A stretch of 64,000 nucleotides of DNA from the NCBI RefSeq assembly GCF_934630525.1, contig NZ_CAKTVX010000011.1, positions 1 to 64,000 of the forward strand, written 5' to 3'. The notes below the pieces were generated by a model that was given only the letters and a program-made list of their open reading frames with translations, ran no database searches and had not been told where the DNA came from. Below are positions 27,475-37,000 of this stretch, piece after piece; the first letter of the stretch is position 1; every line of letters starts with the position of its first letter. This stretch comes from an uncultured Slackia sp. GTDB lineage: Bacteria > Actinomycetota > Coriobacteriia > Coriobacteriales > Eggerthellaceae. A program made the position numbers and the translations under genes.

Positions 27475-29193
27475 TTATGCAACCTTTTCAGCCTTCGCTC
27501 CTTTGGCACCCTTTGCAGCCTCTTCGGCCTCAAGCAGCTCACGCGCGTGGGCGATGGCGTCATCGATATTCGGACGGAAGTGCTCCTCGCCCACCAGGTC
27601 GACGAAGCCGGCACGGCGCATCGTTTTCATGGGCTGCTCGTTGGCGTGGCTGAAAATGAGCTTCACGCCATTTTCCTCGCAGTAATCGTAGAGATTCTCA
27701 AGCGCATTCATGCCCGACGAGTCGAGCGACGGTACGCCGCGCATGCGGATGATCAGGTATTTCGTGAACTCCTTCACCGAAATATCGGTAATGCGGTCGG
27801 TCATGCCGAAGAACATGGGGCCGTTGATCTCATACACGCGCACGCTCTTGGGCAGCTCGCGCAAATGCGTGACCTCGGAATCGGCGTCGCAGTAATACTG
27901 CCAACCTTTGACCTCGGTTTCCTCGGAAACCATCTTCATGAACAGCACCACGGTAATGAGCATGCCCACCGCAATGGCCGTCACCAGATCAAACACGATG
28001 GTCAGCATGAACGTGAGCAGAAGCGTGGCCACCGCGCCCTTCGAAGCCGTGTGGCACAGGTGCGCGAAATTGCGCCATCCGCTCATGTTGTAAGCGACCT
28101 GCAGCAGAATGGCCGCGATGGTCGGCATGGGAATGAGCGCCGCGTACGGCATAAGGAACACGAGCACCACGAGCAAAACGAGCGCATGCACCATGCCGGC
28201 AACCGGTGTGCGTCCGCCGCTCTTCACATTAGCGGCCGTGCGCGCGATGGCGCCCGTCGCGGGAATGCCGCCGAACAGCACCGATCCCATGTTGCCCACG
28301 CCCTGAGCCACGAGCTCCATATTGCAGCGGTGGTGCGAGCTGATCATGGAGTCGGCAACAACACACGAAAGCAGCGACTCAATGGCGGCCAGAATAGCGA
28401 TGGTGATGCCGTTGGGAAGCTGTTCACGCAGCAAATTGATTGAAAGTTGCGGTACATGCAGCTCGGGCAGGCCGGCGTTAATGGTGTACAAATCACCGAT
28501 GGTGTTCACGTTCATGCCGAACAGGGGCACCATAACCATGCCCACGATAACGGCGACAAGCGAACTGGGGACCTTGGCGCCCAGCGCGCCCAAACGCGGC
28601 CACAAAAACAGCACCGCGAGGCACACCGCGCCCACTAGGAGCGCCTGCCAATTGAAGGTGCCGAAGTTCGCCGCGAGCGCCGAAACCTTATCAGCCGTCT
28701 CGACCGTCACCGTGCCGGTGGGGTACGTGAGCCCGAAGAAATCTTTCAGCTGACCAATGACGATGGTCACCGCGATGCCTGCCGTGAAGCCCGTGGTGAT
28801 GGTGTACGGAACGAAGCGGATGATGGTACCCAGCTTGAGCAGGCCCATAGCCACAAGCAGCACGCCGGCAATGAGCGTCGCCGCGACGAGGCCATCGATG
28901 CCGTCGGTCGCGACGATACCGGCAACGATGGTCGCGAACGCCGCTGTAGGGCCGGAGATTTGCACACGAGAACCGCCGAGAAACGCGATGAGGAAGCCTG
29001 CGACGATTGCCGTGTACAAGCCCTGCTCAGGACCGACGCCCGAAGCAATTGCCAGCGCGATCGAAAGCGGCAACGCCACGATGGCGACCACGATGCCCGA
29101 TACGATGTCGCGAGGGAGCTGCTCTTTAAGCTCCTCTTTGCTCGAGTGCTTGATGATGCTGAACAGGATCGGTTTGATTTTGTCGCGCTGCAA
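27475..29193 (-). CDS. SulP-family anion transporter with STAS domain
   Basis: A 572-aa membrane protein. The family signature is QGLYTAIVAGFLIAFLGGS with QISGPTAAF, then ten or more hydrophobic segments to about residue 420. The C-terminal STAS domain carries SLDSSGMNALENLYDYCEENG. Known members move sulfate, bicarbonate or dicarboxylates; the substrate here is not determined. The first possible start is TTG at 29193, since a TGA lies three codons upstream; the ribosome site (GAGAG) is weak. The last 20 residues are an Ala/Lys/Gly tail. Confidence 0.92.
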   Translation of the reverse strand: MQRDKIKPILFSIIKHSSKEELKEQLPRDIVSGIVVAIVALPLSIALAIASGVGPEQGLYTAIVAGFLIAFLGGSRVQISGPTAAFATIVAGIVATDGIDGLVAATLIAGVLLVAMGLLKLGTIIRFVPYTITTGFTAGIAVTIVIGQLKDFFGLTYPTGTVTVETADKVSALAANFGTFNWQALLVGAVCLAVLFLWPRLGALGAKVPSSLVAVIVGMVMVPLFGMNVNTIGDLYTINAGLPELHVPQLSINLLREQLPNGITIAILAAIESLLSCVVADSMISSHHRCNMELVAQGVGNMGSVLFGGIPATGAIARTAANVKSGGRTPVAGMVHALVLLVVLVFLMPYAALIPMPTIAAILLQVAYNMSGWRNFAHLCHTASKGAVATLLLTFMLTIVFDLVTAIAVGMLITVVLFMKMVSEETEVKGWQYYCDADSEVTHLRELPKSVRVYEINGPMFFGMTDRITDISVKEFTKYLIIRMRGVPSLDSSGMNALENLYDYCEENGVKLIFSHANEQPMKTMRRAGFVDLVGEEHFRPNIDDAIAHARELLEAEEAAKGAKGAKAEKVA

Positions 29194-29648
29194 GGGCTCT
29201 CAATTCTTCTTCGTCGTACGTCGTTCGTGTCGCGCGCGTCGCCTGGGGGCAAAAGCAGCACTGCCAGAATAGCCGGCAGGGCCAAGCAGGCCGAACAAAG
29301 GACCTCCTGGCCAAACGGCGGCGTAGCCAGCAGACCGCCTTGCCCAAGTCGGCACCAAGATAAAGGGCCGCCCCAAACAGGCAGCGTCCAAGCGAAGACG
29401 CCCAATAAAGTGCACCCCGGCAAAGGATTTCCTTCATAAGGAGCGCCCAACTGGGCATTTCGCACGCGCATTCCCCATCCCGCATTTGGGACAGAAAAAT
29501 TCCACCCAGGCAACCCCGGGTGGAATTTGAATTCTTCAGTTATCGCCAAAAGGCGCGTATGGGAGGGTTCGTATTGTAACGGCTCAGCAACGCGGCTGCT
29601 CACGCCACACAAAATCGCCAATGCCGCGGCACAACTTGCCCGCAAGCC
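29194..29648. other. intergenic region with degenerate repeats, SulP / prfC
   Basis: About 29240-29420 consists of imperfect CCAAACAGGC/GGCCAAGCAGG-type units. A terminator for prfC lies at 29497-29528. No gene was supported. Confidence 0.6.
29497..29528 (-). terminator. intrinsic terminator after prfC
   Basis: An 11-bp stem (AAATTCCACCC and GGGTGGAATTT) with a ten-base loop, followed on the minus strand by a TTTTT-containing tract. Confidence 0.8.
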
Positions 29649-31262
29649 TTACGCTTCCCAGTTGCCCACTTCGGAAAGCTCGATGTCGGGATTCTTATCG
29701 ACCGCCCAGTTCACGTTCCACGGGCTCGTGAACAGCAGCAGGCGGCGCCCGCGCATGTCCTCAACCTTGAGCGTGTCGCGCGTGACGTTCAGGCTCGAGA
29801 ACTCGAACGTCTTCGAGTCGGTTTTAATCCAGCGCACGTCGGTGTACGGTAGGCCTGTGCGACGCACTTCCACGCCGTATTCGCTCTTCAGGCGCTGCTC
29901 GAGCACCTCGAGCTGCAACACGCCCACGACGCCGACGATGACGCTTTCCATGCCAAAGCCCGGTTCGCGGAAAATCTGGATGGCGCCCTCCTGAGCCAGC
30001 TCCTCCATACCTTTCACGAACTGCTTGCGCTTCAGCGTGTTCACCTGCGTGATGCGGCTGAACATTTCAGGCGCGAACGTGGGAATTTCGGGAAACTGCA
30101 CATGCGTTTTGCCCGTGCACACCGTATCGCCGATGCTGAAAATGCCCGGGTCGAATAGGCCCACGATGTCGCCCGCGTACGCCTCGTCGACAATCGCGCG
30201 GTCATCGGCCATAAGCGACGTGCCCGTGGCGAGCTTGAGCTTCTTGCCGCCCTGCATATGGAAGGCCTCCATGCCGCGCTCGAATTTGCCCGAGCAAATG
30301 CGCACGAACGCGATGCGGTCGCGGTGGTTCTTGTCCATGTTCGCCTGGATTTTGAACACGAAGCCGCTGAAATCGTCGCGCTGCGGGTCGACCTGTTCGC
30401 CGGTGAGCGTGTCGGTGTACGGCAGCGGACTTGGCGCCAGGCGCAGGAATTCCTTCAGGAAGGGCTCGACGCCGAAGTTCGTGAGCGCCGAACCGAAGAA
30501 CACCGGCGAAAGCTTTCCGCAGTTCACAGCGGCGTAGTCGAGCTCGTCACCCGCACCGTCGAGCAGCTCGATGTCGTCCATCAGGTTCTCGTGGTTCGCC
30601 TCGCCGATGAGCTCGCCCAGCTCGGGCGCGCCGAGCTCGGCTTCGATTTCGGCAACCTTCTTCGTGGCGTTCGCATGGCCGTCGCCCTCGAACGCAATCA
30701 CGCGGCGAGCCTGGCGGTCGAACACGCCGCGGAAGTTCTGGCCGCAGCCGATGGGCCAGTTCATGGGATACGTGCCAATGCCGAGCACCGACTCGATTTC
30801 CTCCATGAGGTCAAACGGGTCGCGCGCCTCGCGGTCGAGCTTGTTCACGAACGTGAAAATGGGGATGTGGCGCAGCGTGCACACTTTGAAGAGCTTCTTG
30901 GTTTGCGCCTCGACGCCCTTGGCAGCGTCGATAACCATGACGGCGGCGTCGGCAGCCATGAGCGTTCGATACGTGTCTTCGGAAAAGTCCTGATGGCCAG
31001 GGGTGTCGAGAATATTCACGCAACAATCGTCGTAGGTAAACTGCAGCACCGACGACGTGACCGAAATGCCGCGCTCCTTTTCGATGTCCATCCAGTCAGA
31101 CACGGCATGCTTGGAGGACGATTTGCCCTTGACCGAGCCGGCGGTCTGAATGCTGCCGGTATAGAGCAGCAGCTTTTCGGTGAGCGTAGTTTTGCCTGCG
31201 TCAGGGTGCGAAATAATCGCGAACGTGCGGCGCGAGGCGATTTGGTCGGCAAGTGGTGCCAC
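29649..31262 (-). CDS. prfC: peptide chain release factor 3
   Basis: Translational GTPase that recycles RF1/RF2. The G1 motif AIISHPDAGKTTLTEKLL is followed by MDIEKERGISVTSSVLQF, NILDTPGHQDFSEDTYRTL (G3) and TFVNKLDREARDP (G4). The domain order continues to a normal C terminus, and 537 aa is close to the family norm. GTG at 31262 (VAPLADQIASRRTF) with AAAGGA five bases upstream is the best start. A longer ATG-initiated frame reaches 31436 but lacks a site and family similarity. Confidence 0.95.
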   Translation of the reverse strand: MAPLADQIASRRTFAIISHPDAGKTTLTEKLLLYTGSIQTAGSVKGKSSSKHAVSDWMDIEKERGISVTSSVLQFTYDDCCVNILDTPGHQDFSEDTYRTLMAADAAVMVIDAAKGVEAQTKKLFKVCTLRHIPIFTFVNKLDREARDPFDLMEEIESVLGIGTYPMNWPIGCGQNFRGVFDRQARRVIAFEGDGHANATKKVAEIEAELGAPELGELIGEANHENLMDDIELLDGAGDELDYAAVNCGKLSPVFFGSALTNFGVEPFLKEFLRLAPSPLPYTDTLTGEQVDPQRDDFSGFVFKIQANMDKNHRDRIAFVRICSGKFERGMEAFHMQGGKKLKLATGTSLMADDRAIVDEAYAGDIVGLFDPGIFSIGDTVCTGKTHVQFPEIPTFAPEMFSRITQVNTLKRKQFVKGMEELAQEGAIQIFREPGFGMESVIVGVVGVLQLEVLEQRLKSEYGVEVRRTGLPYTDVRWIKTDSKTFEFSSLNVTRDTLKVEDMRGRRLLLFTSPWNVNWAVDKNPDIELSEVGNWEA

Positions 31263-31784
31263 GGGGGTCCTTTCTATGGGTGCGCCCGCTGCGAAATGCG
31301 CCGAAAAGCGGCTGGAAAAGCGGGCGAATGCATACGAACAGTGCATTATATCCCAGGCGGCGCACCGCGGCGTCACGTCCAACAAAATACCTGATAAGAG
31401 TACTTTTTCGAACGCTTGTGCTATTTTTTCTTGCAAAGCCCGAATCGAGCGTGCTATATTCGAAAAGCACCCGTTACGGCTGATTCAGCCTTTTTAAAAC
31501 CGCATGGGGGACGCATCGGCGGCCCTTGCTTATGAGTCGCGCACAGCGCGGCGGCGTGTTACATGCTGGTTCATTTTTTCCATCACAACCGAATACGAAG
31601 ACGCATCCCGAGCAGAGTGGTTTTCGCTGCCGTTTCGAGCTTTCGTGCGACCTTGCGGCGTTTTGCATCGCCTTGCGACCCTTCAAAGTCTCGCGGCCAT
31701 ATCACCGCAACCCGTATCGCTTTCGCCGGCGCCCCCTCGCTCATGCGCACCCGTAGCGTCTTCATGCCCCTTGGAAGGAGCCCC
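31263..31784. other. divergent intergenic region, prfC / ClpP-like
   Basis: About 520 bp. It holds a plus-strand promoter at 31431-31460 and, just past the predicted start site, a small hairpin GGCTG-ATT-CAGCC followed by TTTTT (31478-31495). The remaining leader of about 290 bp has no convincing gene. Confidence 0.55.
31431..31460 (+). promoter_or_regulatory. promoter upstream of ClpP-like gene
   Basis: TTGCAA at 31431-31436, an 18-bp spacer and TATATT at 31455-31460 preceded by TGC (extended -10). The predicted start near 31467 gives a leader of over 300 nt that begins with a small terminator-like hairpin. Confidence 0.65.
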
Positions 31785-32378
31785 ATGAGCACGTTTTCCT
31801 ACTCGCCCCAAATTATGCAAGAAACCGCTCTTGGCCTCGAGCGATTCGACATGCGCGACGAGATGCTCGCCTGCCGCGAGCTCGAATTGTGCGGGCCCGT
31901 CGACGCGGAATCGGTCGCGGACATCATCCGCGGCCTGCGCCACCTGCAGAAAGCCGACCCCGCCGCACCCATCACGCTGTTCATCAACAGCCCCGGCGGC
32001 GAGGTGCAATCGGGACTGGCGCTCTACGACGTGATGAGCGCCATCAGCTGCCCCGTGCGCACCGTGTGCCTGGGGCTTGCCGCCAGCATGGCCGCGCTGC
32101 TGTTCATCGCCGGCGACACGCGAGACATGCTGCCGCACAGCCGCGTCATGATCCACGACCCGCTCATCGGCGGCGCAGGCGTGGGCGGAAGCGCCCTTTC
32201 GGTGAAGGCGCGCGCCGACGACTTGATGCGCATTCGCGACATAACCGCGCAGGTCATTGCGGAGCATACCGGCATGCCGCTCGAGCGTGTGTTCGAACTC
32301 ACGGCCCGCGACACGTATTTCGAAGCCGAAGAAGCCGTTGCCGCGCATCTAGCCGACCGCGTGATTCGCGAGCTCTAG
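31785..32378 (+). CDS. clpP: ClpP-like serine protease
   Basis: A 197-aa ClpP-fold peptidase. The family pattern is present: FINSPGGEVQSGLALYD, GLAASMAALLF with the catalytic Ser, HSRVMIHDPL with the catalytic His, and an Asp further on (ERVFELTARDTYFEAEEAV). GGAAGGAG lies before the ATG at 31785. No clpX or tig gene adjoins it, so it is a stand-alone copy. Its downstream neighbour is a VirD4-like ATPase 400 bp away. Whether it partners with ClpX/ClpC elsewhere is unknown. Confidence 0.92.
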   Translation: MSTFSYSPQIMQETALGLERFDMRDEMLACRELELCGPVDAESVADIIRGLRHLQKADPAAPITLFINSPGGEVQSGLALYDVMSAISCPVRTVCLGLAASMAALLFIAGDTRDMLPHSRVMIHDPLIGGAGVGGSALSVKARADDLMRIRDITAQVIAEHTGMPLERVFELTARDTYFEAEEAVAAHLADRVIREL

Positions 32379-32785
32379 AAGCGGCACGCGGTCGTGGCCG
32401 CGATGCGCGCCGCAACCACGGCTTTCATGCACGCGGCCCCAACACCGAGTGCGACGCGGCGCAACCACAGTCGTCATGTGCACGGCCCCAGCACGAAGCT
32501 CGGAACGGTCCAACGCGAGCATGACCCAACACCGAGCACGGTGCAGCGTGGCACGGCGCAATGCAACACAAGGTCGGTGCGGCCCAGCGCGAGCACAACC
32601 CAACGCGAGCTCGATGCGGCCCAACGCAAGGTTGGTGCGGCGCGGCGCGAGTCCAGGGAGGCGCCCTTCTCCCGCGAATCACGCCAACGGCCGCGTCGAC
32701 CGCGTTCCTCGCGCCCCGCACCCCTCGCAAACAACCGCGTCGACCGCATTCTCCATTCACCAACAGCCCTTTTAAGGAGAACCTT
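32379..32785. other. intergenic degenerate-repeat region, ClpP-like / VirD4-like
   Basis: From about 32395 to 32650 the sequence is an imperfect array of units like CGGCCCAACGCGAGCACGAC, about 20-30 bp each. The AAGGAG site of the next gene is at its end. No gene was found. Confidence 0.7.
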
Positions 32786-34240
32786 ATGAAAATCGCCGAA
32801 TTCGAAACCCTCGTCGAAAACGCAGCCGAAACTGGGCGCGGCCCTTGGACCGACACCGCCGTAGAATCGGGCCTCATGCATGAAGCCGACACGCGCGACC
32901 CGCGCCTCGCATACCGCGGACGCACCCTGCTCACCGCCCATACCGAAATCGAAACCGACACCTGGCAAAGCGGTCTGAACAACAACGTGCTCGTGCTGGG
33001 CTGCTCGGGCGGCGGCAAAACCCGACACCACGTCAAACCCAACCTGCTGCAGGCATCGGGCTCCTACATCGTGCTCGACTGCAAGGGCAGCCTGTATCGC
33101 GAAGTGGGACCTTACCTGGCCGAAGCGGGATACGTAGTCGACCAGCTCGACTTCTCCACCATGGGAGGCACTGTGGGCTACAACCCACTCGCCAACGTGC
33201 GTTTCGTCGACGGCGAACCCCTTCAGCAAGACATCATCGCCATCGCCTCGGCGATTTGTCCCATCGAAGACCACGAAAGCGACCCATTTTGGCCGCAAGC
33301 CGCCGCGAACTATCTGTGCGCCTACATCACCTACGTGCTTGAGGCGCTACCGAGCACTGAGTGGCACATGGGATCAGTGATGCAGGTGTTCGAGGCCGCC
33401 TGCTCCGGCCGCGTTGACAGGATGTTCGCCCAACTCGATGCCGACGAACCGGGCGCGTTTGCGCCTGCGCTCTACCGTCGCACGAGGGTTACCTGCGGCG
33501 CCGAGAAGATGCATTCGAGCATTCTGGGGATTCTTGCGGCGAACCTCATGCCGTTCGGTTTTCCCGAGGCCACAAAAGCGTATCGCCGCGCGCGTCAGGT
33601 GGATTTTCGTTCATTCGGCCGCGAAAAGCGTGCGCTGTTCGTCACCATCAACGATATGGACCGCAGCCTCGATAGGCTCACGAGCATGTTCATTCGCCAG
33701 GCGTTCTGCGCGCTTTGCGATTCGGCCGACCACGATTACCCCGACCATCGCCTGCCCGTGCCCGTCCGATTCGTGCTCGACGATTTCGCGAACCTGAACC
33801 TGCCGCACATCGACGACGTGATGGCGGTCATACGCAGCCGCGAGATCAGCTGCACGATCATTTGCCAAACCGTCAGCCAACTCGAGGCGCGATACGGGAC
33901 GCCCGCCGCAAACTCAATCATCGGCAACTGCGACGCGCAGCTCGTACTCGCCTTCCAAGACGAGCGAACCGCGCAGTACTTCGCCACGCGCGCCAACAAG
34001 CCGGCGAGCGCGCTGCTCGAAACCCCGGCCGGCATGTGGTGGGTGTTCGTGCGCGGGCAGCGCGGCCGCATGGAGCAGGCCTTCCGTCTCGAAGACCACC
34101 CGCGCTACCCCGAGCTCGCCGCATGCCTCGAGCGCGCCGAGACGGAAGCGGTTTTCAGCACGCCCGATGAGTGGGAGTTCGAGGAGTTCTTCGACTTCGA
34201 CGAGCCAGACGAACCGTTCAGCCCCTGCCCCGCGGCATAG
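32786..34240 (+). CDS. orphan VirD4/TraG-like coupling-protein ATPase
   Basis: A 484-aa P-loop ATPase of the type IV coupling-protein group. LNNNVLVLGCSGGGKTRHHVKPNLL contains Walker A. YIVLDCKGSLYRE follows. VRFVLDDFANLNLPHIDDVMAVIRSREISCTIICQTVSQLEARYG holds Walker B and the TraG/VirD4 C-terminal motif. No transmembrane segment is visible at the N terminus, unlike classical VirD4, so it is probably soluble. No relaxase or other type IV secretion gene lies in the window. AAGGAG six bases before the ATG fixes the start. The role may be conjugation remnant, host-encoded motor or defence ATPase. Confidence 0.85.
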   Translation: MKIAEFETLVENAAETGRGPWTDTAVESGLMHEADTRDPRLAYRGRTLLTAHTEIETDTWQSGLNNNVLVLGCSGGGKTRHHVKPNLLQASGSYIVLDCKGSLYREVGPYLAEAGYVVDQLDFSTMGGTVGYNPLANVRFVDGEPLQQDIIAIASAICPIEDHESDPFWPQAAANYLCAYITYVLEALPSTEWHMGSVMQVFEAACSGRVDRMFAQLDADEPGAFAPALYRRTRVTCGAEKMHSSILGILAANLMPFGFPEATKAYRRARQVDFRSFGREKRALFVTINDMDRSLDRLTSMFIRQAFCALCDSADHDYPDHRLPVPVRFVLDDFANLNLPHIDDVMAVIRSREISCTIICQTVSQLEARYGTPAANSIIGNCDAQLVLAFQDERTAQYFATRANKPASALLETPAGMWWVFVRGQRGRMEQAFRLEDHPRYPELAACLERAETEAVFSTPDEWEFEEFFDFDEPDEPFSPCPAA

Positions 34241-34380
34241 GCGCAGGGCAACGAGCATAGGGATGGATTGCGGTTCGTTCCCTGTCCAGCCACCGGCCCT
34301 TGCGCAGCGAGCCATCTCGCAGGCGCCATGGACCATTCGGTCAACATCGGCCGTTGGGTCCTGGACAGCGAGCCGGCTCT

Positions 34381-35370
34381 CTACCAGGGGAGCTCAACTT
34401 CTGCCGCGCCCTCGTCGGTTTGCCCCGCACCAGCAGGCTGCGCGGCATCGGACCGTGCGACGTCCGAGCCGACGCCAACAACCTGGACAACAAAAGGTTT
34501 CGTGCCAACTAATCGAGCAGCGTCATGCTCCGAGCCAACAGATTGCGCACTGGCAGATTGCGCGGCGCCCGATTCCGAACCAGCGGACCGAGCGACGGAA
34601 GATTGAGAGGCATCAGGCCCCGCGCCAGAGAGCTCCGCGGCAGCAGGCTGCGCGCCAGCAGGTTTCGCCGCTGTAGACCCCGACCCCTTCACAAAAGCGT
34701 GGTTATCGCAGGTCGCACCGCATGAATCCTTTCTCACGTGCTCCAGATACCCGCGTATGCTGTAATGGTCAGCTCCGTCGAAAGAGTCCTTCCTGTTGCC
34801 ATCGGCCTCGAGGCTTCCCAAATATCCGTTGTCGACCGTTCTGCCCATTTGGTCGATAACCGACGCGTACCAGTGACCCGTCTCATCGGCGGGCTCGCGC
34901 AACTGGCAGGTAATCGCGAGCTTGCCGTTGTCGGCTTGGGTGAAAGCGCCCGATTCGCGCAGTTTGCGCAGATGCTCGCCATCGATCCAGAAACTAATAA
35001 ATGGCGCCTCGTAGGCATCGGTCAGCATGCTGTTGCGATTGTCATATACGTAGCACACGAGCGCACGGGTTCGCGCCGCACACAGCATGTTGACTTCGCT
35101 TTCCTTTAGCATGAAATACACCGTTGTATAACCGCGCATGCCTTCCCCCGCCTTCTGGACGGTAACTACGGCAGTTTTCACCTGGAACATGAGCGTTTCA
35201 GGCTGCACCGATGGATCTTGAAGCTGCGCCTTCAAGTTCACCGTCACCACATCGACGCCCATATCGGCCGGCGGACGCAGCGCATCGAGACCGTTACGAT
35301 ACAGCGCGCCCATCAGCTGAAACTCGCCCGTGTAGCCGTTATAAAGAAGGTTGTAGAAGTTCTGGTCCAT
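34381..35370 (-). CDS. predicted PD-(D/E)XK-like protein with low-complexity tail
   Basis: A 329-aa protein. Its N-terminal domain reads YTGEFQLMGALYRNG, ADMGVDVVTVNLK and MFQVKTA, matching the Glu...GxD...QxK order of PD-(D/E)XK nucleases such as Mrr or DUF4365. From about residue 235 the protein is an Ala/Ser/Gly/Gln-rich degenerate repeat up to ELPW. TAGGA five bases before the ATG at 35370 gives the start. It is convergent with the VirD4-like gene, and repeat copy d lies about 320 bp upstream. Nuclease activity is inferred from motifs only. Confidence 0.6.
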   Translation of the reverse strand: MDQNFYNLLYNGYTGEFQLMGALYRNGLDALRPPADMGVDVVTVNLKAQLQDPSVQPETLMFQVKTAVVTVQKAGEGMRGYTTVYFMLKESEVNMLCAARTRALVCYVYDNRNSMLTDAYEAPFISFWIDGEHLRKLRESGAFTQADNGKLAITCQLREPADETGHWYASVIDQMGRTVDNGYLGSLEADGNRKDSFDGADHYSIRGYLEHVRKDSCGATCDNHAFVKGSGSTAAKPAGAQPAAAELSGAGPDASQSSVARSAGSESGAAQSASAQSVGSEHDAARLVGTKPFVVQVVGVGSDVARSDAAQPAGAGQTDEGAAEVELPW

Positions 35371-35954
35371 GGCATTCCTATCGCGATTTTTGACGGCTGC
35401 CATTGTACGCCATTCGCTTTTCGGCAGGCATCATCGAACGCCCTTCGTTTTTTTCGACGCGCGACGCCATGGGCTACTCGACCTTGGCGGGCGCCATGCG
35501 CCATTCGACTTTTTGCAAAAGCCGCCTGGGCCATTCGCTTTTTGAGGAACACGCTGTACGCTGTGCACTTTCGAGAACAGCGGCAATCCCCCGCGTGGAC
35601 CCCGCAAATCATCCCTCGCTTCATTCCCTGGGCGCCCATTCGCTTTGTGGCGAGCGCCTCCATGCGATATTCGCCGCGCAACATGCATGAATAGTCGCGA
35701 AGTGCGTAGGTCCTCCGAAAGTCGCCAAGAAGAGCGATTTTTCGAGAACATGTGACCTGGGGTTTTGCAAAGCCACAAAGACAGCTGCGCGCCGCCCGCG
35801 CAAAGACCTACGCACTTCGTGGCTATTTTTGCGAAAAAACGGCAGATGCGCGCGGAAAGCGGCCGCTCAAACCCAATCACGACTCGTTTCTCGGCATGGC
35901 ACGCGCCGCGCTGTACAATCGGTCGAGAAACTCCCCATTCGAAAGGTTGCCGCC
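35371..35954. other. intergenic region containing repeat copy d
   Basis: Between divergent genes. About 35400-35690 contains degenerate CGCCATGGGC/GCCATTCG-type units and no gene. Copy d follows at 35690-35827. The ribosome site of the dehydrogenase is at its end. Confidence 0.6.
35690..35827. repeat. inverted-repeat element, copy d
   Basis: Arms 35690-35712 and 35805-35827 match in 21 of 23 positions; both mismatches become G-U pairs if the plus strand is transcribed. The core GCGAAGTGCGTA is shared with a-c, but the inner end differs (GGTC instead of CCCT) on both arms together. The central motif TGACCTGGGGTTTTGC is at 35752-35767; midpoint 35758. Confidence 0.9.
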
Positions 35955-36923
35955 ATGCCGAAAATCGTCATCACCGACTCCGATTTCGAAAACAGCGACT
36001 TCGAGTTCGCCATGGCGCGCGCCGCGGGCGTCGAAATTGCCGCGTTTCAAGGACCCAAGCCGCAGGACATCATCCGCAACGCCGCCGATGCCGACGCCAT
36101 AGTGACCTCATACGGCACATTCACGCCCGAAGTGTTCGCGGCGCTGCCAAACCTGCAGGTCGTAAGCCGCACGGGCATTGGCTACGACACGATTGACGTG
36201 CCTGCCGCCACGAAAAACAAAACCGCCGTGTGCGTGGTGCCCGGCTATGGCGCAGAAGTGGTTTCCGACCACGCCATTACCCTTGCCTTGTGCGTGCTGC
36301 GACGCATGAGCGAAACCGATGCGGACATGCGCTCGGGCATTTGGGATTACGCCCGCCACCGCCCGCTGGGCCAGATTTACGGCCGCGCGTTCGGCGTGGT
36401 GGGCATGGGCGAAATCGGACGCGCGACCGCCCGCAAGGCCGCGGGGCTCGGCTTCCGCGTGATATGCACGTCGCGCTCGCTCGTGCCAGGGCGCCGCACG
36501 CCCGAAGGCTATGACATCGTGGAATATGAGGAGCTCCTCCGCCGCGCCGACGTGGTGAGCTTCCACACCGCGCTTACGCCCGACACGCACCACATGCTCG
36601 ACGCGCACGCGATTTCCCTGATGAAACCCGATGCCATCGTCGTGAACACCGCCCGCGGAGCCGTTGTCGACACAGTGGCGCTCGCCGAAGCGCTCAATGC
36701 CGGCAAGCTGTGGGGCGCAGGCATTGACGTATTCGAAAACGAGCCAGTCGAACGCGACCATCCGCTGCTTTCGGCGCCGCACACCGTGCTCACGCCGCAC
36801 GCGGCATACTGGTCGGAGGAATCGGGCGAAGAACTTCGCCGCCGCGCCATGCAAGCCGCAATCGACGTCGTGAGCGGCGTGCGTCCGATGGATTGCCTGA
36901 ACCCCGAAGCGCTGCGTTTCTAA
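35955..36923 (+). CDS. D-2-hydroxyacid dehydrogenase (CtBP-like)
   Basis: NAD-dependent dehydrogenase of 322 aa. VVGMGEIGRATARKAAGLGF is the nucleotide-binding Gly motif. TARGAVVDTVALAEAL with the catalytic Arg, IDVFENEP with Glu and PHAAYWSEES with His complete the catalytic set. The overall pattern is nearest to the C-terminal-binding-protein/phosphoglycerate dehydrogenase group. GAAAGG lies eight bases before the ATG at 35955. A small hairpin (CGGGCA/TGCCCG) follows the stop near 36965. The substrate is unknown. Confidence 0.92.
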   Translation: MPKIVITDSDFENSDFEFAMARAAGVEIAAFQGPKPQDIIRNAADADAIVTSYGTFTPEVFAALPNLQVVSRTGIGYDTIDVPAATKNKTAVCVVPGYGAEVVSDHAITLALCVLRRMSETDADMRSGIWDYARHRPLGQIYGRAFGVVGMGEIGRATARKAAGLGFRVICTSRSLVPGRRTPEGYDIVEYEELLRRADVVSFHTALTPDTHHMLDAHAISLMKPDAIVVNTARGAVVDTVALAEALNAGKLWGAGIDVFENEPVERDHPLLSAPHTVLTPHAAYWSEESGEELRRRAMQAAIDVVSGVRPMDCLNPEALRF

Positions 36924-37000
36924 GAGAAGGACCAGGCGAAGCGAGCGCCACGCCGCAAACCAGGCGGGCAAACACACCTGCCCGTTTCCCGCTCGTGCGC

